From positions 1 through 64,000 of the forward strand of contig JAKSZP010004202.1 in assembly GCA_022478985.1 (NCBI GenBank): 64,000 nucleotides of DNA. Reading direction: 5' to 3'. The notes under the pieces were generated by a model. It was not told the origin of the DNA. It made no database searches and saw only the letters and a program-made list of their open reading frames with translations. Position 1 is the stretch's first letter, and each line of letters opens with the position of its first letter. Positions 1 through 10,797 of this stretch are shown one piece after another. A program made the translations under genes and the position numbers. This DNA comes from Massospora cicadina. Its lineage: Eukaryota > Entomophthoromycota > Entomophthoromycetes > Entomophthorales > Entomophthoraceae.

Positions 1-97
1 CAACTACAGGTAGCAAGTGGTATAATGTAGGATGTACCAGTTGTTGTAGATATTGTTCAGAGCCAATCCCTGGCATTTGAGAGGTTTGCAGCACTTC

Positions 98-394
98 TCA
101 CAATGTAGAAGGTACTACATTTGATTGAGATTGAATAGAACGTATTCTAGGGATTAGAGCCCCTTCAAGTAATTGATTGATGATATTTTGCAAGGCCTCA
201 GGTGGCATTTGAAAGTCTGAGGCAAAACTTAAGTTAAGATTATAGAATTCCAAGTTGGCCTGAAATTCCAACGTGGAGGGTAATCTTGGGATTTGGGCTC
301 CAATTGAAGGGATCCATCGTAAAATACTGCCTTGATCTTGATCTTGAGCCTCGTCAGGCAAAAATTGAGAATCCAGGGTGATAGACGTGGTCAC
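98..394 (-). pseudogene. gag N-terminal fragment
   Basis: A 98-residue open frame starting just inside the PBS, the usual position of gag. It is acidic at the start (DEAQDQDQG) and contains LEFQANLEFYNLNLSF. There is no recognisable capsid or zinc-knuckle motif. The stop at 98 probably reflects decay. The identity rests on position only. Confidence 0.35.
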
Positions 395-413
395 TGGTGC
401 GTAACACAGAGAG

Positions 414-431
414 CCCCTGTAGTGTGCACCA
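414..431 (-). promoter_or_regulatory. tRNA primer-binding site
   Basis: The minus strand reads TGGTGCACACTACAGGGG, two bases beyond the LTR end. It begins TGG, the complement of a tRNA CCA end, and matches with few changes the PBS of T, M, N and S in this window. Confidence 0.6.
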
Positions 432-433
432 GT

Positions 434-772
434 CTGAAAGTTTTGAATTACACTTCCAATGGGGCAGGTTGTATCTCGAAGTTACACTGGGCAGATTCTC
501 CAAAAGTGCAATGAAGTAAATAAGAAAATACAGGTTAAACTCGACCTAATTTTTATTTTCAAAAAGAGGAAATATTTATAGGCTTTTTTACAGTTCATAA
601 TCTATCAGAGTGAATTAATCTCTGCACGATCGTATCTTTAATCAGTTGATCAGGATCTGATTGATCATCAACTTTGATAGATTGTGATAGATTGCTCACT
701 CCTTCTGATGATGTTGGGGGAATTGAGGAAGGAGATTTTTCGGAGGTATGCAAATTTGGTGAAATCCTGACA
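434..772 (-). repeat. LTR of the left-edge gypsy element
   Basis: A 339-bp segment that starts TGTCAGG at 772 and ends CTTTCA at 434 on the minus strand, giving TG...CA termini. The AT-rich centre with a short tract like ATATTTATAGG resembles the middle of LTRs M and N. The 3' boundary rests on the adjacent PBS; no second LTR copy lies in the window. Confidence 0.55.
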
Positions 773-1403
773 CCCTCCAATCTCAAAAACATCCTAAATC
801 AAGAAGTTGCAGCCTATGCTCTTTGCTTTGCTGGCCAAGTTCTTTGAAGTTGGGCCATGAAGCTTCCAGCCTCTCTTGGCTTTCATCACTCATTCTGCTT
901 CTGTTTCCAAGAAGCTCATAGTTGTCATCTTCAGGATGTCATTCTCCTCCTGCATGACTATCTCATTTCTGGTGCATCCCATCAGTATCTCTAACTGATG
1001 GCTTCAAAAGTGGTCATGATTCAGCAACCCCTGCCTAATATCCCTTACTCAATGCCAGCCCATATGTCTAATGTTCTTGACAAATTCCATCAGCATGCGC
1101 TCAAGACTAATCTTCCAGCTCTGGTGACATATTAGGTTACTTAAGGTTATTAGCCAACTGCCTCTTCTTGTTCTGTTGCTTCCCTCCCTGATCTGGTGTA
1201 TTGCATTTGGCATGTTCTGACATATCCATCTCTCTTCCCCTAGTTTTATTCTCACAGGAATCAGCATCCACTCAGCAAACTTGGTTTTGAGTAGGTCTAG
1301 CCCATGCTAGCATCTGATCTCACATAGATCTCAACGGTTTGTTTACTACTACTGTGATCCATCCTCCCTTCCCCAAGAGGCAACATAGGTGGAATCATCC
1401 CAA
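773..1403. other. Unassigned stretch with an unrecognised minus ORF
   Basis: No LTR, pol motif or host exon was recognised. A 72-codon minus-strand frame at 1049-1267 (begins MLIPVRIKLGEERW) is basic and has no motif I know. It may be a fragment of a decayed retroelement, because both sides are retroelement DNA. Confidence 0.25.
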
Positions 1404-1755
1404 GTTGAGGATAATCAATAAAAAATATAAAAATATATCTTTTTTCTAAGCATTTATTATTTTATTATTTTTTTCTGCTATATTTTTATCAATCTTTTAT
1501 TTTTTCTTCTCTCTTTTTCTATGGGACTTGACCTTTTCTCAGTTCAGCGGTCCATCTTTTTATTTAACCCCCAAAATGGTACCTAGGTATACTTAGACCT
1601 ACCACTTTTATATGGCTCAGAGGTCTTATTTTTTAAGACTTAACCATCTAGTTTGTTTCAGTGGTCCTTTTTTGGACTTAACTAAATCATTAGGACATAA
1701 CCAAATTAATGGTTCAGTGGTCCTTTAAGAACTCTTTTTTCATTATTATTTTTCA
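1404..1755 (-). repeat. Direct repeat, left copy (possible LTR of element T)
   Basis: This segment and 5631-5926 match in the same orientation, including AT-rich starts, GACCTACCA, ATCTAGTTTG and GGACATRACCA blocks. Both can be drawn with TG...CA ends on the plus strand. Each holds four degenerate units of about 40-55 bp, most ending in GTGGTCC-like text. They lie at the two ends of the T pol region, which would suit LTRs, but no convincing polypurine tract or TSD was found. Confidence 0.45.
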
Positions 1756-1764
1756 TTGAAACAT

Positions 1765-2700
1765 TGCTTTAAATACTTAGCATGGACATAATTTGCTATC
1801 CTTGCATCCAAGAGGTTCTTGATGGAGTAGGCATCCATTGCCATCTTGGCGATAATCTTGAATGGACCTGACCAAAATGCATCCACCTCTTTTCTTATCC
1901 CAAAACTATGTGTATCACAATATGCAACTCTTTTGCCTATTTGGTATTCTGATAAGGCCAGTCAGTTCTTATCATCCATTGTTTTTTCTTGAATCCTTTT
2001 CTTTAAAGTTATATCAAATGCTTGTGATTGCATTTTGATCAGGATATTTGTTAATCATTCAGGTAATGCTCAGCACTCATCCTCAATGTTGGTTCCACCA
2101 TCAAATATAAAATTGGTGTCAACGTGGCCTTCCTTTTGTATACCAACTCAAATGGCATTTTTCCCACTGCCATATGATGACTTATATTGTATTAAAATGG
2201 CACCAAACTAAGGTACCTTCCTCACATGAAAGTACTTTCTGCGACCAGCTTCCTCAGCATCATGGCCAGCGTTCCATTGACTCATTCTACCAGTCCGTTC
2301 ATCTCCAGCCAGTATGGTACAGACATGACTCCCCAGATCTCATTATTTCAATTGATTGTGGGATCACATGAGATGTGAAATTCATTCCATTGTCACTCAG
2401 CAGGACCTGCAGGCATCCATGTCAGTATACTACTTGATCTAGGATAAACTTTGCAGTACTGGTAACATCTACTTTTGCAAGGGCCTTCATCTCAACCCAT
2501 CTCATCAGATGTTCAATCACAACTTTGATGTATTTAACTCCCCCTGCGCTCATCATCATTGGTCCCATCATGTCAATGGACACCATATGCCAGGTGAATC
2601 CAGGGTGGACCAGTCAGTATCCAGTCATGTTCTTGTGTGGTTTGTGCAACTGGCACTCCACACAGCAAGCCAGATAGTCTGCTACATTGTAGTTGATGGG
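1765..2700 (-). pseudogene. Gypsy T integrase core and C-terminus (broken)
   Basis: Minus-strand text reads, in broken frames, LACCVECQLHKPHKN (the CC half of the HHCC zinc finger, near 2620-2670), VLLSDNGMNFTSHV (second catalytic Asp, near 2380-2410) and SGPFKIIAKM (C-terminal barrel motif, near 1830-1860), ending YLKQCFNEK near 1765. Integrase inserts the cDNA into the host genome. Stops and frameshifts show it is dead. The HH half of the finger is beyond 3547, separated by a solo LTR insertion. Confidence 0.75.
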
Positions 2701-2705
2701 CTCCC

Positions 2706-3546
2706 TGTCATGTGAACATGACATAATAGTGGGGGTTAACCCCAAAGACAATGCTGGGCGTCTGGAGGCCCAGAAGGTGAGGTTGCAGGCCCTTCCTGAC
2801 CTGAAGAACACCCTGGACCAACGCTGGGTCCGGGCAAAATATGCCCAGGTTGGGACCAGTGGTGCGCCAAACGCCCAGCCCCTGATGTCTGCCCAAGCGT
2901 TAAAACAAACTATCTACCAAATTAAGGCTAATGGTTTGGTTTGCTTAGTTTTGGAACAAGGGTTCAAAATGCGTTCCTGATATGAGATAATGCGCTCAGG
3001 TCAAATTCAACTTCAGTCAATAACTTGAGTGAAGTTGGTTTCAGTCTATTGTACTAAATTGAATGGAAGTATCGCCCTATTGGCGAGTCACTGCTTGGGC
3101 CCACTGTGGCATAACCCCAATTTCCTCATCTGAGTTTAAATACTTTTTCCCCTGACCAACATTTCTTGTTGGTCAACTTCCCAAATAAACCTTTACCCCA
3201 TATACCATTTATTATATGCTTTTTAACAACCCTGTTTGCAAACCTCTTCAAGGAGGTCTTGCACTTCATTAACCTTGCCATCCTAAACACAATCCAACTC
3301 TCACCTCGTGCACCATTTGTCTGCCCAGGTACCCTCCAACCTGGGTCATTTACCCCTTCCCTCCATGGGCACTGTGACAATTTTGGCTGGTTAATTCTAG
3401 CATTTCTCTGCTTAAATTATTATTGCTCAAGCACCCTCTGCTGGGCAATAATTAATTTGATTTTAATGGCTAGTTCCCTGGCGTTGGTCTTGTGCACCAA
3501 GCACTGCCCCGCTAGGAACTGGAGAGTTATAGACACTCTCCTAAAA
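2706..3546 (+). mobile_element. Solo LTR (same family as LTR R) with TSD CTCCC
   Basis: CTCCC occurs at 2701-2705 and at 3547-3551, flanking exactly 841 bp that split the T integrase between YYYWE and PINYNVADYL. The insert starts TGTCATGTGAACATGACA (a near-perfect palindrome) and ends GACACTCTCCTAAAA, aligning with the GACACTCTCTTGACA end of LTR R at 47990. Shared internal blocks such as AGCGTTAAAACAAACTA confirm the family. A perfect 8-bp hairpin (TGACCAAC/GTTGGTCA, 7-nt loop) lies near 3153-3176. No internal region remains, so this is a recombination-derived solo LTR. Confidence 0.85.
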
Positions 3547-3551
3547 CTCCC

Positions 3552-4260
3552 AGTAGTAATACTAGTGAATATGATTGGTCTTTTTTCTCAGGCCTCTGTG
3601 CCTGACAACCTTATAAGCAGCTTGAACGATAGTCACTTGTTCTGACAGCTTTGGACTAGCAATTGCTTCCCATTGATCATCTTGAAAACTTGTCCATCCA
3701 TGGCCTCAGTGTTTTCCATTGCTTTTCAAAGTGCACCTTGGATTTCTCAGGGCTCATTCCCAATTTCTCCATCAACCATTCTCTGGAATAGCTCATCCGC
3801 TTGCTGGTAAACCACTTGGACCATTGGTAACCTCAATAAGCCAACCACATTCTGATGAAAAGCTCCAGCTCTGTGGACTATCTCATAATCATAAGCCTGT
3901 AGCTTTAGTGCCCATTGGGCCAGTCATCCTTCTGGTTCTCATAAATTGTGTAGCCAATGCAACAAGGAGTGGTACGTCACCACTTTGAAGTGTAATTCAT
4001 GGATATAAACCCAAAACTATTTAAAGGCATAAATTACTGCAAGGCATTCATGCTAAGTCACGGTGTAATTCCTCTCAGCAGCTGAGAGTGTCTGGCTCAC
4101 ATATGCTACCAGATGTTTGTCACCAAGTTCATCTACTTGGCTCAGCATGGTGCTGAACGCCATCAGCAAAGCATCAGTTTGTATTATAAAATCTAATAAA
4201 AATATGGATATTTCAAAATTGGAGAATCTATTAAATATTGGCATAATTTATCAAAGGATC
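3552..4260 (-). pseudogene. Gypsy T RNase H and integrase zinc-finger N-half (broken)
   Basis: From high to low coordinates the minus strand gives FIIQTDALLMAFSTMLSQ (RNase H, Asp of TDA) with VAYVSQTLSAAERNYTVT at 4053-4110, then a degraded link, then IVQAAYKVVRHRGLRKKTNH near 3560-3630, the HH half of the integrase finger. RNase H removes the RNA template during reverse transcription. Several stops interrupt it. Confidence 0.75.
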
Positions 4261-5000
4261 TCTGGGCCTATTCACTCCAAACGATTCCTTTTTTCAGATC
4301 CTTAGCAAATGAAAGAGGGGCTTGGCAATTCTTTAAAATTTTAACTGAATCTTCTATAGTATCCAATCATTCAAAGGAACACTTGGATATCTCAGACACT
4401 CTGCAGTACAGCCATTCACTCTATGGATTTGATCTTCTGGGCTTCAGCTGTGGTCCATTAGAGTTGATTATGAATCTTAGATATTCTAACTCTTTCTTGA
4501 AGAAGTGGCACTTTTTCAGCTTAATCTTCAAATTGCCCATGGATAGTTTCTTGAACACTTCCTCCAAGTGGTGCAAATGGTCAGTAGATGTCCTACTGAA
4601 CACATTTATATTGTCCAAGTACATCAGGATGCATGACAACTTCAAGTCATTTAGTATGGCATCCATGGCCCTCTGGAACGTCACAGGTGCATTGCATAGA
4701 CCCTGGGTCATCCACGTCAGTTGATAAAGCCCCTGCGCGGTAATAATCACGCATTTCTTGGTCTTCTCTTGGCAAATCAATTTGCCAATATCCCAATATT
4801 AGATCCATTGTGGAGAGATACTTCACTTCTCCCAATCAATCTAGTGCATCATTGATTCATGGTAGTGGATATGAATCCTTCTTCATAAATATTGTTCAGC
4901 TTCCAGTAATCGATAACCACCCAATTAGAGGCATCCTTCTTCTTTACAATAAGGATAGGGCCCACCCAGGGCCTCAACAAAGGAATTAGAAGCCCATGCT
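4261..5000 (-). pseudogene. Gypsy T reverse transcriptase (broken)
   Basis: The minus strand shows PILIVKKKDASNWVVIDY near 4910-4970 (RT N-terminal motif), then QGLCNAPVTFQRAMDAIL and CILMYLDNINVFSR at 4421-4780, where YLDN replaces the catalytic YLDD (second Asp changed to Asn). Downstream, APLSFAKDLKKGIVW marks the RT-RNase H connection near 4300. The changed catalytic residue and stop codons make it non-functional. Confidence 0.8.
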
Positions 5001-5630
5001 ACAATATTTTGCTGATTTCTTCCTCTACTACTGCTTCAGCTGCCTTTGACCAACAAATCAGTCTCATTCTTATTGGCAAATTTTACCCAGTATTGACCTT
5101 TTGGATCACATCTCTTGCACATCCCAAATCATGGTCATCCTGAGCAAATAATTCCTGATACTTGTCAAATAATTTGAGCACCTCTTCCTGCTGTCTGTCC
5201 ATCAGATCAGCAAGTTGCTCTTGATTGACCAATAAATTGATAGCTTTGTTTACCCCAGCTGGTACTCTTATTTAATCAAGGGTCCCAAAATTGTGTAATT
5301 TCCTCAATTCAGCCATAAGTATTAATAAACAAATGTGACAATCTGATTCTTCTCAATATTCATCAGTTTTTCACTCATACTCGCCAGGAGAACTCTAATT
5401 TCTCCATGGCTTGGCATAACTATTCCAAGTGCCACCCATGGCTACTTTAGACTTCTTCCAGGGGCTTCCAACTTCCCCATGCAGCAGCTCTGGTATCTCC
5501 AATTTCAACCCCATATCAACTATTATCTGCAATCCTGATGGTATGGTTCTCACACTCTTGATCAACATCAGAATTCCCTGCTTTTCTAGGTTTTCCATTG
5601 TCATATTCATCTCATTGTAGGTCCAAAATC
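5001..5630 (-). pseudogene. Gypsy T pol N-terminal linker region
   Basis: This lies directly upstream of the T RT on the minus strand. The longest open frame (5395-5610) begins MNMTMENLEKQGILMLIKSV and has no clear DTG/DSG protease signature, so a protease cannot be confirmed. Its position between RT and the right-hand direct repeat suggests a protease/RT linker that has decayed. Confidence 0.4.
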
Positions 5631-5926
5631 ATGGATTAATAAAATTAATATTTAATATTATATATATTTTTTGTATTTTTTTACAATGGGACTTTTAAAC
5701 CTACAATTAGTTTTAGGAGTCCTTCTTTTCCCCTTTATCCAAACTGTTTCCTAGGTGTACTCTGACCTACCAGTTTTATGGTTCAAAACCTTATTCTCTT
5801 AAGATTTAACTATCTAGTTTGGTTTGGTGACCCTCTTTTAGGACTTGATTAAAATCTTAGGACATGACCATTTTAATGGTTTAGTGGTCCTCTGGGAACA
5901 ATACAATTATTTTCTTTTAGATCAAT
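5631..5926 (-). repeat. Direct repeat, right copy (possible LTR)
   Basis: Partner of 1404-1755 in the same orientation, with matching blocks in the same order (GACCTACCAGTTTTATGGTTC, ATCTAGTTTGG, GGACATGACCATTTTAATGG, AGTGGTCCT). If this pair are the LTRs, the element between them is pol-only. If not, the repeat was inserted twice around pol. Confidence 0.45.
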
Positions 5927-5929
5927 AAT

Positions 5930-6885
5930 TTTGATTTTTTAGTATTGACCTTCTTCACTATATGACCAGCAGCGCTGTTTCTTCTTATATAGGCAACACT
6001 TGTCAACTTTGGCAATACTTGTAAATGTTTCCGTTCATTAGGCCTTCAATACTGACTTATCATTTATCCAACAGGTCCTAATTTCATTTCATATTTCAGC
6101 AACTGATACTTGAGACTTCGTACCTCCCACAATTTTAAATTCCTCATCAGCTGGCAGTTCCATTCAAATTGCTCTTTTCATTTTCTCTTTAAAACGATTT
6201 TTGGCATTTGGTGCCATCCAAAACATTTGAAATAAATCCACTGGTGGATATGGAAACGGTTCTTAATCACACAGATTGATCTAGCCTTGTTAGCTTCATC
6301 CAATTTCGTCATGAGTTGATGATCTTCATCTTCAGCATTTGTGCCTCATTGATTAAATAATATTGGGTCAAACAATTCTCTCCACTATCTTGTATCAATT
6401 ACTTTCTTTTTTGACCTTGTACTCTTCATTGTTAATATAATTCAATACTCTGAATTGATTGCTTTTTATATCAATCTCATCCAATGTCTCATCTAATGTC
6501 TCATCTAAACACCTTGCTCCTTGGGACTATTTCAAGCGGACCCAATTTCAACCCAAGTTGGTTCTGCTGAAAATCTTCATATTGAGTATATATTTGTGAA
6601 ACATGTTTTCTTGCAGCACTAGACAGTTCCATATCTAGTCTGCAAGTCCTTTTATCAAATCTTGAGTATTTATAATTTGCTTCACTAGTTGCTCCATATC
6701 TGAGCTAAGCAAACATAACTGAACACAATCCAATTCACATTCCATCTTCAAAAATGAAACTTCTGGGACTAATTTTCTGTTTTTCTTCTCCAATGACATT
6801 ACTTTCCCTAGTAACTCATTGCCAAAACTGAAAACATCTTCTACTCCTTCATTATATGATATCTTGATTAATTTATCCTACTCAA
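5930..6885 (-). pseudogene. Probable gag relic upstream of T pol
   Basis: This lies between a PBS (6891-6908) and the pol relic, where gag should be. The minus strand contains a stretch reading PFPYPPVDLFQMFWMAPN near 6200-6250 in one frame, with many stops around it. No capsid or zinc-knuckle motif is certain. The assignment rests on position and the adjacent PBS. Confidence 0.4.
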
Positions 6886-6890
6886 CTACA

Positions 6891-6908
6891 CCCCTGTAGT
6901 GAACACCA
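6891..6908 (-). promoter_or_regulatory. tRNA primer-binding site
   Basis: The minus strand reads TGGTGTTCACTACAGGGG, two bases from a segment that starts TGCTAAAATTT on the plus strand (an LTR end in minus orientation). It is the same motif as in the left-edge element, M, N and S. Confidence 0.6.
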
Positions 6909-6910
6909 AT

Positions 6911-7984
6911 TGCTAAAATTTATGGGTTTCGTTGATCTTTCACAGCTGATAGCCCAAAATTGATTAACTTCACAAGTTTGGTGTTGTGCAATTCTTTGCA
7001 TTATCTGATAATAATATGTATTCATTTGATAATAGTATAAAGACTATTATCTGTAGTTGAACAAGCACTAGTATTGGGTCCAACGCTTGACCAGTATTCC
7101 TCCTCAAAATACCTAAGATGTCCTTAATATGGATTCATTCCCTTATACCGCCTAACTTGATGCATGCTCAGATCCTCATTTTACAGCTTCTATCTGGTGA
7201 CACACAGTTGTCACCCATTCCCTTCTTAGCTCAGCCTCTCTTCTCTGGATCCACGCTCATATTCTTACCCTTTATCCTAAAGAGTCTCCAATTAAAGCAC
7301 ACTGCAATAATTTCCTTGAAGAAGAATAGAACTAGTAACAAATTCTGTAATTACTCCTTTTACTCAGTGTTTTTATTAAGTGAATTCTTGGGGGAACTTA
7401 TAGTGGGAATTTGATGCCCAACTCTCAGTTGGCACCTCATTGATGAAATGGCAGCTGTTTTCATTGAATTACCCATCATCATCTCATCAGCGATGGTCTT
7501 CCCCATTCTGGCTAGGATTTCATTATTGGACATCTGCAAGACCTAAAATGGAAAGAGTCAGAAAATGTGTCCCTAACATTTACCTCTTAATCCCAGTGAA
7601 CCAACCATATCTGGCAAGTGACCTGCTTAGGTAATGGGACTTGTTACCCATTAAGGCAGATCGTAAACCAACTGATCAATTAGCTAGTTGCAGGTGGTAT
7701 CACTTGCCTCACAACTTGATCCTTAAATTCCCAATTGGTTGGTGATGAAACCTGACCAATCCCATTTGGTACACCTGATAGTTAATCATTGATCAACTAT
7801 CAGATGCCCCTATTTCATTGGCAACTCTGCCTGATGAGATCTTAAGCATTCACCCAGATCAATCCCCAATGGATCTGAACCAGGTGAATTACCTATAATC
7901 CCCCAAATATTGTTACCCTGAAATCAGGGGTAACCAATATCCAATTCACTTTGCTACAAGGAATTCTCCCCCAGTGACCCATGG
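6911..7984 (-). other. Possible LTR and degraded flank
   Basis: An LTR is expected to start at 6911, next to the PBS, but no second copy is visible, so its far end cannot be set. The stretch is AT-rich with short hairpins, for example GGTTACCC/GGGTAACC-like pairs near 7910-7935 and GTAATGGGAC/GTTACCCATT near 7632-7650. Open frames here are short and unrecognised. Confidence 0.3.
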
Positions 7985-7988
7985 TAAT

Positions 7989-10200
7989 CTAGTCATCTGG
8001 AAATCTTGGCAAAAATCCTAACCCCAATGCAAAAATGAGCCACTTGATGATCTTTTGGTAAATCATTTTAAATCTTTTTATTAATCCCCAGTCCATAGGA
8101 TGTAGTTTAGATATGATGTTTGAAAGATAAACCTGCTTCACATATGTCAACTTTTTTGCCACAAAAGAAGGGTGTGCCAGACAATTGTCAACAAAAAGGA
8201 CCACTTTTCTTTTTTGACTTATCATTTTTGTCAAATTTTACAATCCATTTCTTAAAAATCTACTCATCATGCTGCCCCTCACGCTACTGCTACCATAATA
8301 CCACACCACCCTGACATAGCCTAATAGATCACCCCTGTGCTCATATTGCAGTGGCATCTGAGCCTTTTTTGGGCTTGTGTGGATATTGGTCACCAGAGTT
8401 GTCACCTCTGCTTTGGGTTCAACCATTCCAAAAAATCCTGCCCCCATGCCACTTCCTCTGATGTGGCTTCAGAGCCCTATTCAGCAGATTCTGAATGGGG
8501 CGTTTTGTTGTCACCTCCCACCCAACGTTCTCATTCAATAAGCCAGGGTGGGAAATCAGCCCCCACCAAATCAACCACCCACTTTAACCCACCCAATTAC
8601 ACCCCCACTAATCAGAGTCAGGCTTGGACCACCATTTTCACCCAAGCAGCCCATTCAACTATTTCCCACCTGAATTTGTCACCCACTATTCTTGTTAGCC
8701 AAAATCTATGGGACCTATTGGCTGAGGTTGATGAATCAGGTAATCATAAGTGAGGGTTACAGTGAACCTCTTGGCCAGTTTGATTATAGTGGGGCTCAAT
8801 TTTTCCTTTATTACCTTGATAAAACCTTATCCCCAAACTTTTTGCTCCTAAACCCAATGCCACCCCTACCAAAGTGACCACCAGCTCACCTTAGCAGCAG
8901 TGGCCTCTCCCCATTACCACAACCTATGCAATGCAGTGGCCCAATCAGTGGCTCAATTACAACTAGGGCTGACCACACTCTACTACCCCCTGATTTCCCT
9001 GAAAGCACAGTAAAATTAGTAAATTATTTGATGATGGTGAAGCTGGTGTCATTAATGTCACTAAACTAGCAGATTTCAGCCCATCTACTAAAAACACCTG
9101 CCAAAGTTCATCTAATTTTGCCCAACTTCCCAATGCCCAAATTCAAGCTTAACATCACCTAGTGGAATTTGTTGAAGCTGTCTACCAAGCTGATCTTGAT
9201 GAGGATGAGAACTCATTTTACACCACCCTCCACCTATACTATGCTGATGCCCCAAAGCCCTGGCTCTCTGCTTTAGTCCGTCTCTACAATCATCATGAGA
9301 TTGTCATGAATAGTATTTTTGCATAAGAGCTGCCTGACCTCCCTCACCCTCTGCCATGGTAGGTTAGCGGTTTCCGCTCCCCTCCTGGGTGAAGATTTTT
9401 TGTTTTGGTTTTATCGTTCCATTCAATTGTTCAGTTCTTTTGCACTTTGCTTATTGGTATTGTCCGTCCCCTGGTTGGCATACCTTGATTAACTTTAAAG
9501 ATCTCACTCGTCATCCATGGCTTTTTATTGTGTTCAGTTGGTTATAAAGGCCTCACCCCTTTAAAACATCTTGGTTGCTTGCTTTTTCCGATCACCAACA
9601 GTTTATTTTTTCTTTTCCGGACATATTGGCACACACGGCAACAGTTATTCGTTATTTACTATGTTTACCTCTGAAGCATTTATCAGTTTAAAGGTTAGAG
9701 TCATATTTGTAAACGTGTGAAAAAAATCCAGCTTCATCCAAGTTAAAACCATTAATGGTTCATGCTCTTCTAAAATTATCCTTAAAGCTATAGTTTTCCA
9801 CTGGTTACAATCCGCTTCCGATCCACTTCCTCCCGAAATAACTTTTTCTTCAACGCTGTGACATCTCTTAAATTTGTCCAACCATCCAGAACTTGCTTAA
9901 AAACTTTTCGTGCCCCAACGCTTTAGCATACTCTACACACCTTTCCCTTTATAAGCGGCCCTGAGGTAGGCATGTTTTTATCTCGCACCTTTGGCACCCA
10001 TTTAAGAACTGCTTTATCCACGTCATATTTCCACGTTTTAGACCATCTTCTATCCGCTCCTACAATTTCAGGAGTTTTTAAAACCGATCCTTTATTATGG
10101 TTGGCACTGTACCCGGTGGAATCGAAAACTTTATCGCAACATCTTTTCACTTTCCACTAGCCATGACTTTTAATAATGCCACCCTTTCTGCATCACAAAA
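7989..10200 (-). pseudogene. pogo/Tigger-family transposase (two halves)
   Basis: N-terminal half (about 10200-9493): ERVALLKVMASGK and KDVAIKFSIPPGTVPTIIKD (psq-type HTH); KAVLKWVPKVRDKNMPTSGP and GWLDKFKRCHSVEEKVISGG (CENP-B-type HTH); NLDEAGFF (first catalytic Asp); then ITVAVCANMSGKEK and AWMTSEIFK. C-terminal half (about 8270-7989): KKWIVKFDKN, KRKVVLFVDNCLAHPS (second catalytic Asp) and SKLHPMDWGLIKRFK. Such enzymes cut and paste DNA at TA sites. The two halves join exactly where the LINE sits, and several stops and frameshifts make it inactive. The family assignment is from recalled DDE_1 motifs. Confidence 0.8.
8271..9492 (+). mobile_element. 5'-truncated ORF1-only LINE insertion
   Basis: It inserted into the transposase. 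A degenerate TSD is visible: CTTAAAAATCTACTCATCAT before it and CTTTAAAGATCTCACTCGTC after it. It carries the C-terminal part of LINE ORF1: CHLCFGFNHSKKSC (zinc knuckle, near 8400-8440), a proline/serine-rich linker, then YADAPKPWLSALVRL near 9240-9290. It ends in the LINE 3' tail GTCCCCTGGTTGGCATACCT (near 9470). No ORF2 is present. Confidence 0.75.
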
Positions 10201-10284
10201 AGGTTTTATTTTTGGTATTATAATAAAAAATTAAACACAAAATAAAAGGCGACCGAGACTGAGTTAACCTTACTCCTTAACATA

Positions 10285-10312
10285 CGGTACTACCGAATGA
10301 TGAGGTACTGTA
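10285..10312 (-). repeat. pogo right terminus and TA target site
   Basis: The plus strand reads GGTACTACCGAATGATGAGG followed by TACTG and then TA; in minus orientation it starts CAGTACC. It lies about 110 bp upstream of the transposase start, as expected for a terminal inverted repeat. No partner of good quality was seen on the left. Confidence 0.45.
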
Positions 10313-10680
10313 ATGCGTGGGAACGCTTGTTGTAGATTGAGGGAATGGGGAACAAGCACAGTGTCACGTGACCAGCCGACTGATCCAGACCGGTCTATTC
10401 ATTTTTAGTCAAGGTGGAATCAGATAATTTTCCCCATTTCTGAAGCTACAAAGTTTGATATATATAATTTTTTGGTATATGGAAATTATTTTATATTGAA
10501 AATTCTATGGAACTTAAAAAATTTAATAAATGGAGATTTTTGATATAAAGAAGTTCACTATACAGATGTCCTACTTTATATCTAATCATCTGGATGTCCA
10601 TTTGCATGATACCTTTTTTATTTTTTAAGTAAAATTTTATCTAAAATCTACCAATTATTACTTGCTTTTCATTAACTTAC
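10313..10680. other. Low-copy intergenic DNA
   Basis: No transposon motif was found. It contains TGTCACGTGACC near 10364, a perfect CACGTG palindrome as bound by bHLH factors in fungi, and an AT-rich tail. No gene starts nearby on either strand that I can support. Confidence 0.3.
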
Positions 10681-10689
10681 CATCTTGTT

Positions 10690-10797
10690 TGGGTTGGAAC
10701 CTTGCACCTTCATTTAATGCACCTCCTGGCATAACCTAAAGATAAAAGCTCGCACAGTTGCTAAGGTTGGACGGCAATACAACCTTCCACCATATTT
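10690..10797 (-). repeat. Duplicated block i, copy 1
   Basis: Matches 11708-11815 in the same orientation. On the minus strand both translate to a related peptide: copy 1 WWKVVLPSNLSNCASFY (stop) VMPG, copy 2 WWNIVLSSDLSNCAKFHHWV. Most differences are transitions. Copy 1 has TAG where copy 2 has TGG. It may be an exon of a duplicated gene or of an unknown repeat. Confidence 0.5.

Larger units (their letters stand above)
1..772 (-). mobile_element. Ty3/gypsy-like retrotransposon, 5' end only
   Basis: Reading leftwards on the minus strand there is an LTR (434-772), a primer-binding site (414-431) and a short gag-like start (98-394); the rest lies outside the window. The LTR begins TGTCAGGATTT on the minus strand, the same start as elements M and N further right, so this is probably a related subfamily. 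The early stop at 98 suggests decay. Only the order LTR, PBS and leader supports the call, since no pol domain is visible here. Confidence 0.6.
7985..10310 (-). mobile_element. pogo/Tigger-type DNA transposon, split by a LINE
   Basis: A transposase with CENP-B-like helix-turn-helix and DDE domains runs on the minus strand from about 10200 to 7989, interrupted by the LINE fragment 8271-9492. On the minus strand the right end begins CAGTACCTCATCATTCGG, flanked by TA (10311-10312), like pogo-family termini. The left terminus is not certain; a weak candidate is CAGTTGGCACCTCATTGATG near 7421. Confidence 0.7.

Noticed and set aside
1404..1755. CRISPR-like array, because of repeated short units
   Set aside because: Units are degenerate and contiguous without unique spacers, in a eukaryotic genome.
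7421..7450. Left terminal inverted repeat of the pogo element
   Set aside because: CAGTTGGCACCTCATTG resembles the right end only with a 4-base insertion and lacks the flanking TA.
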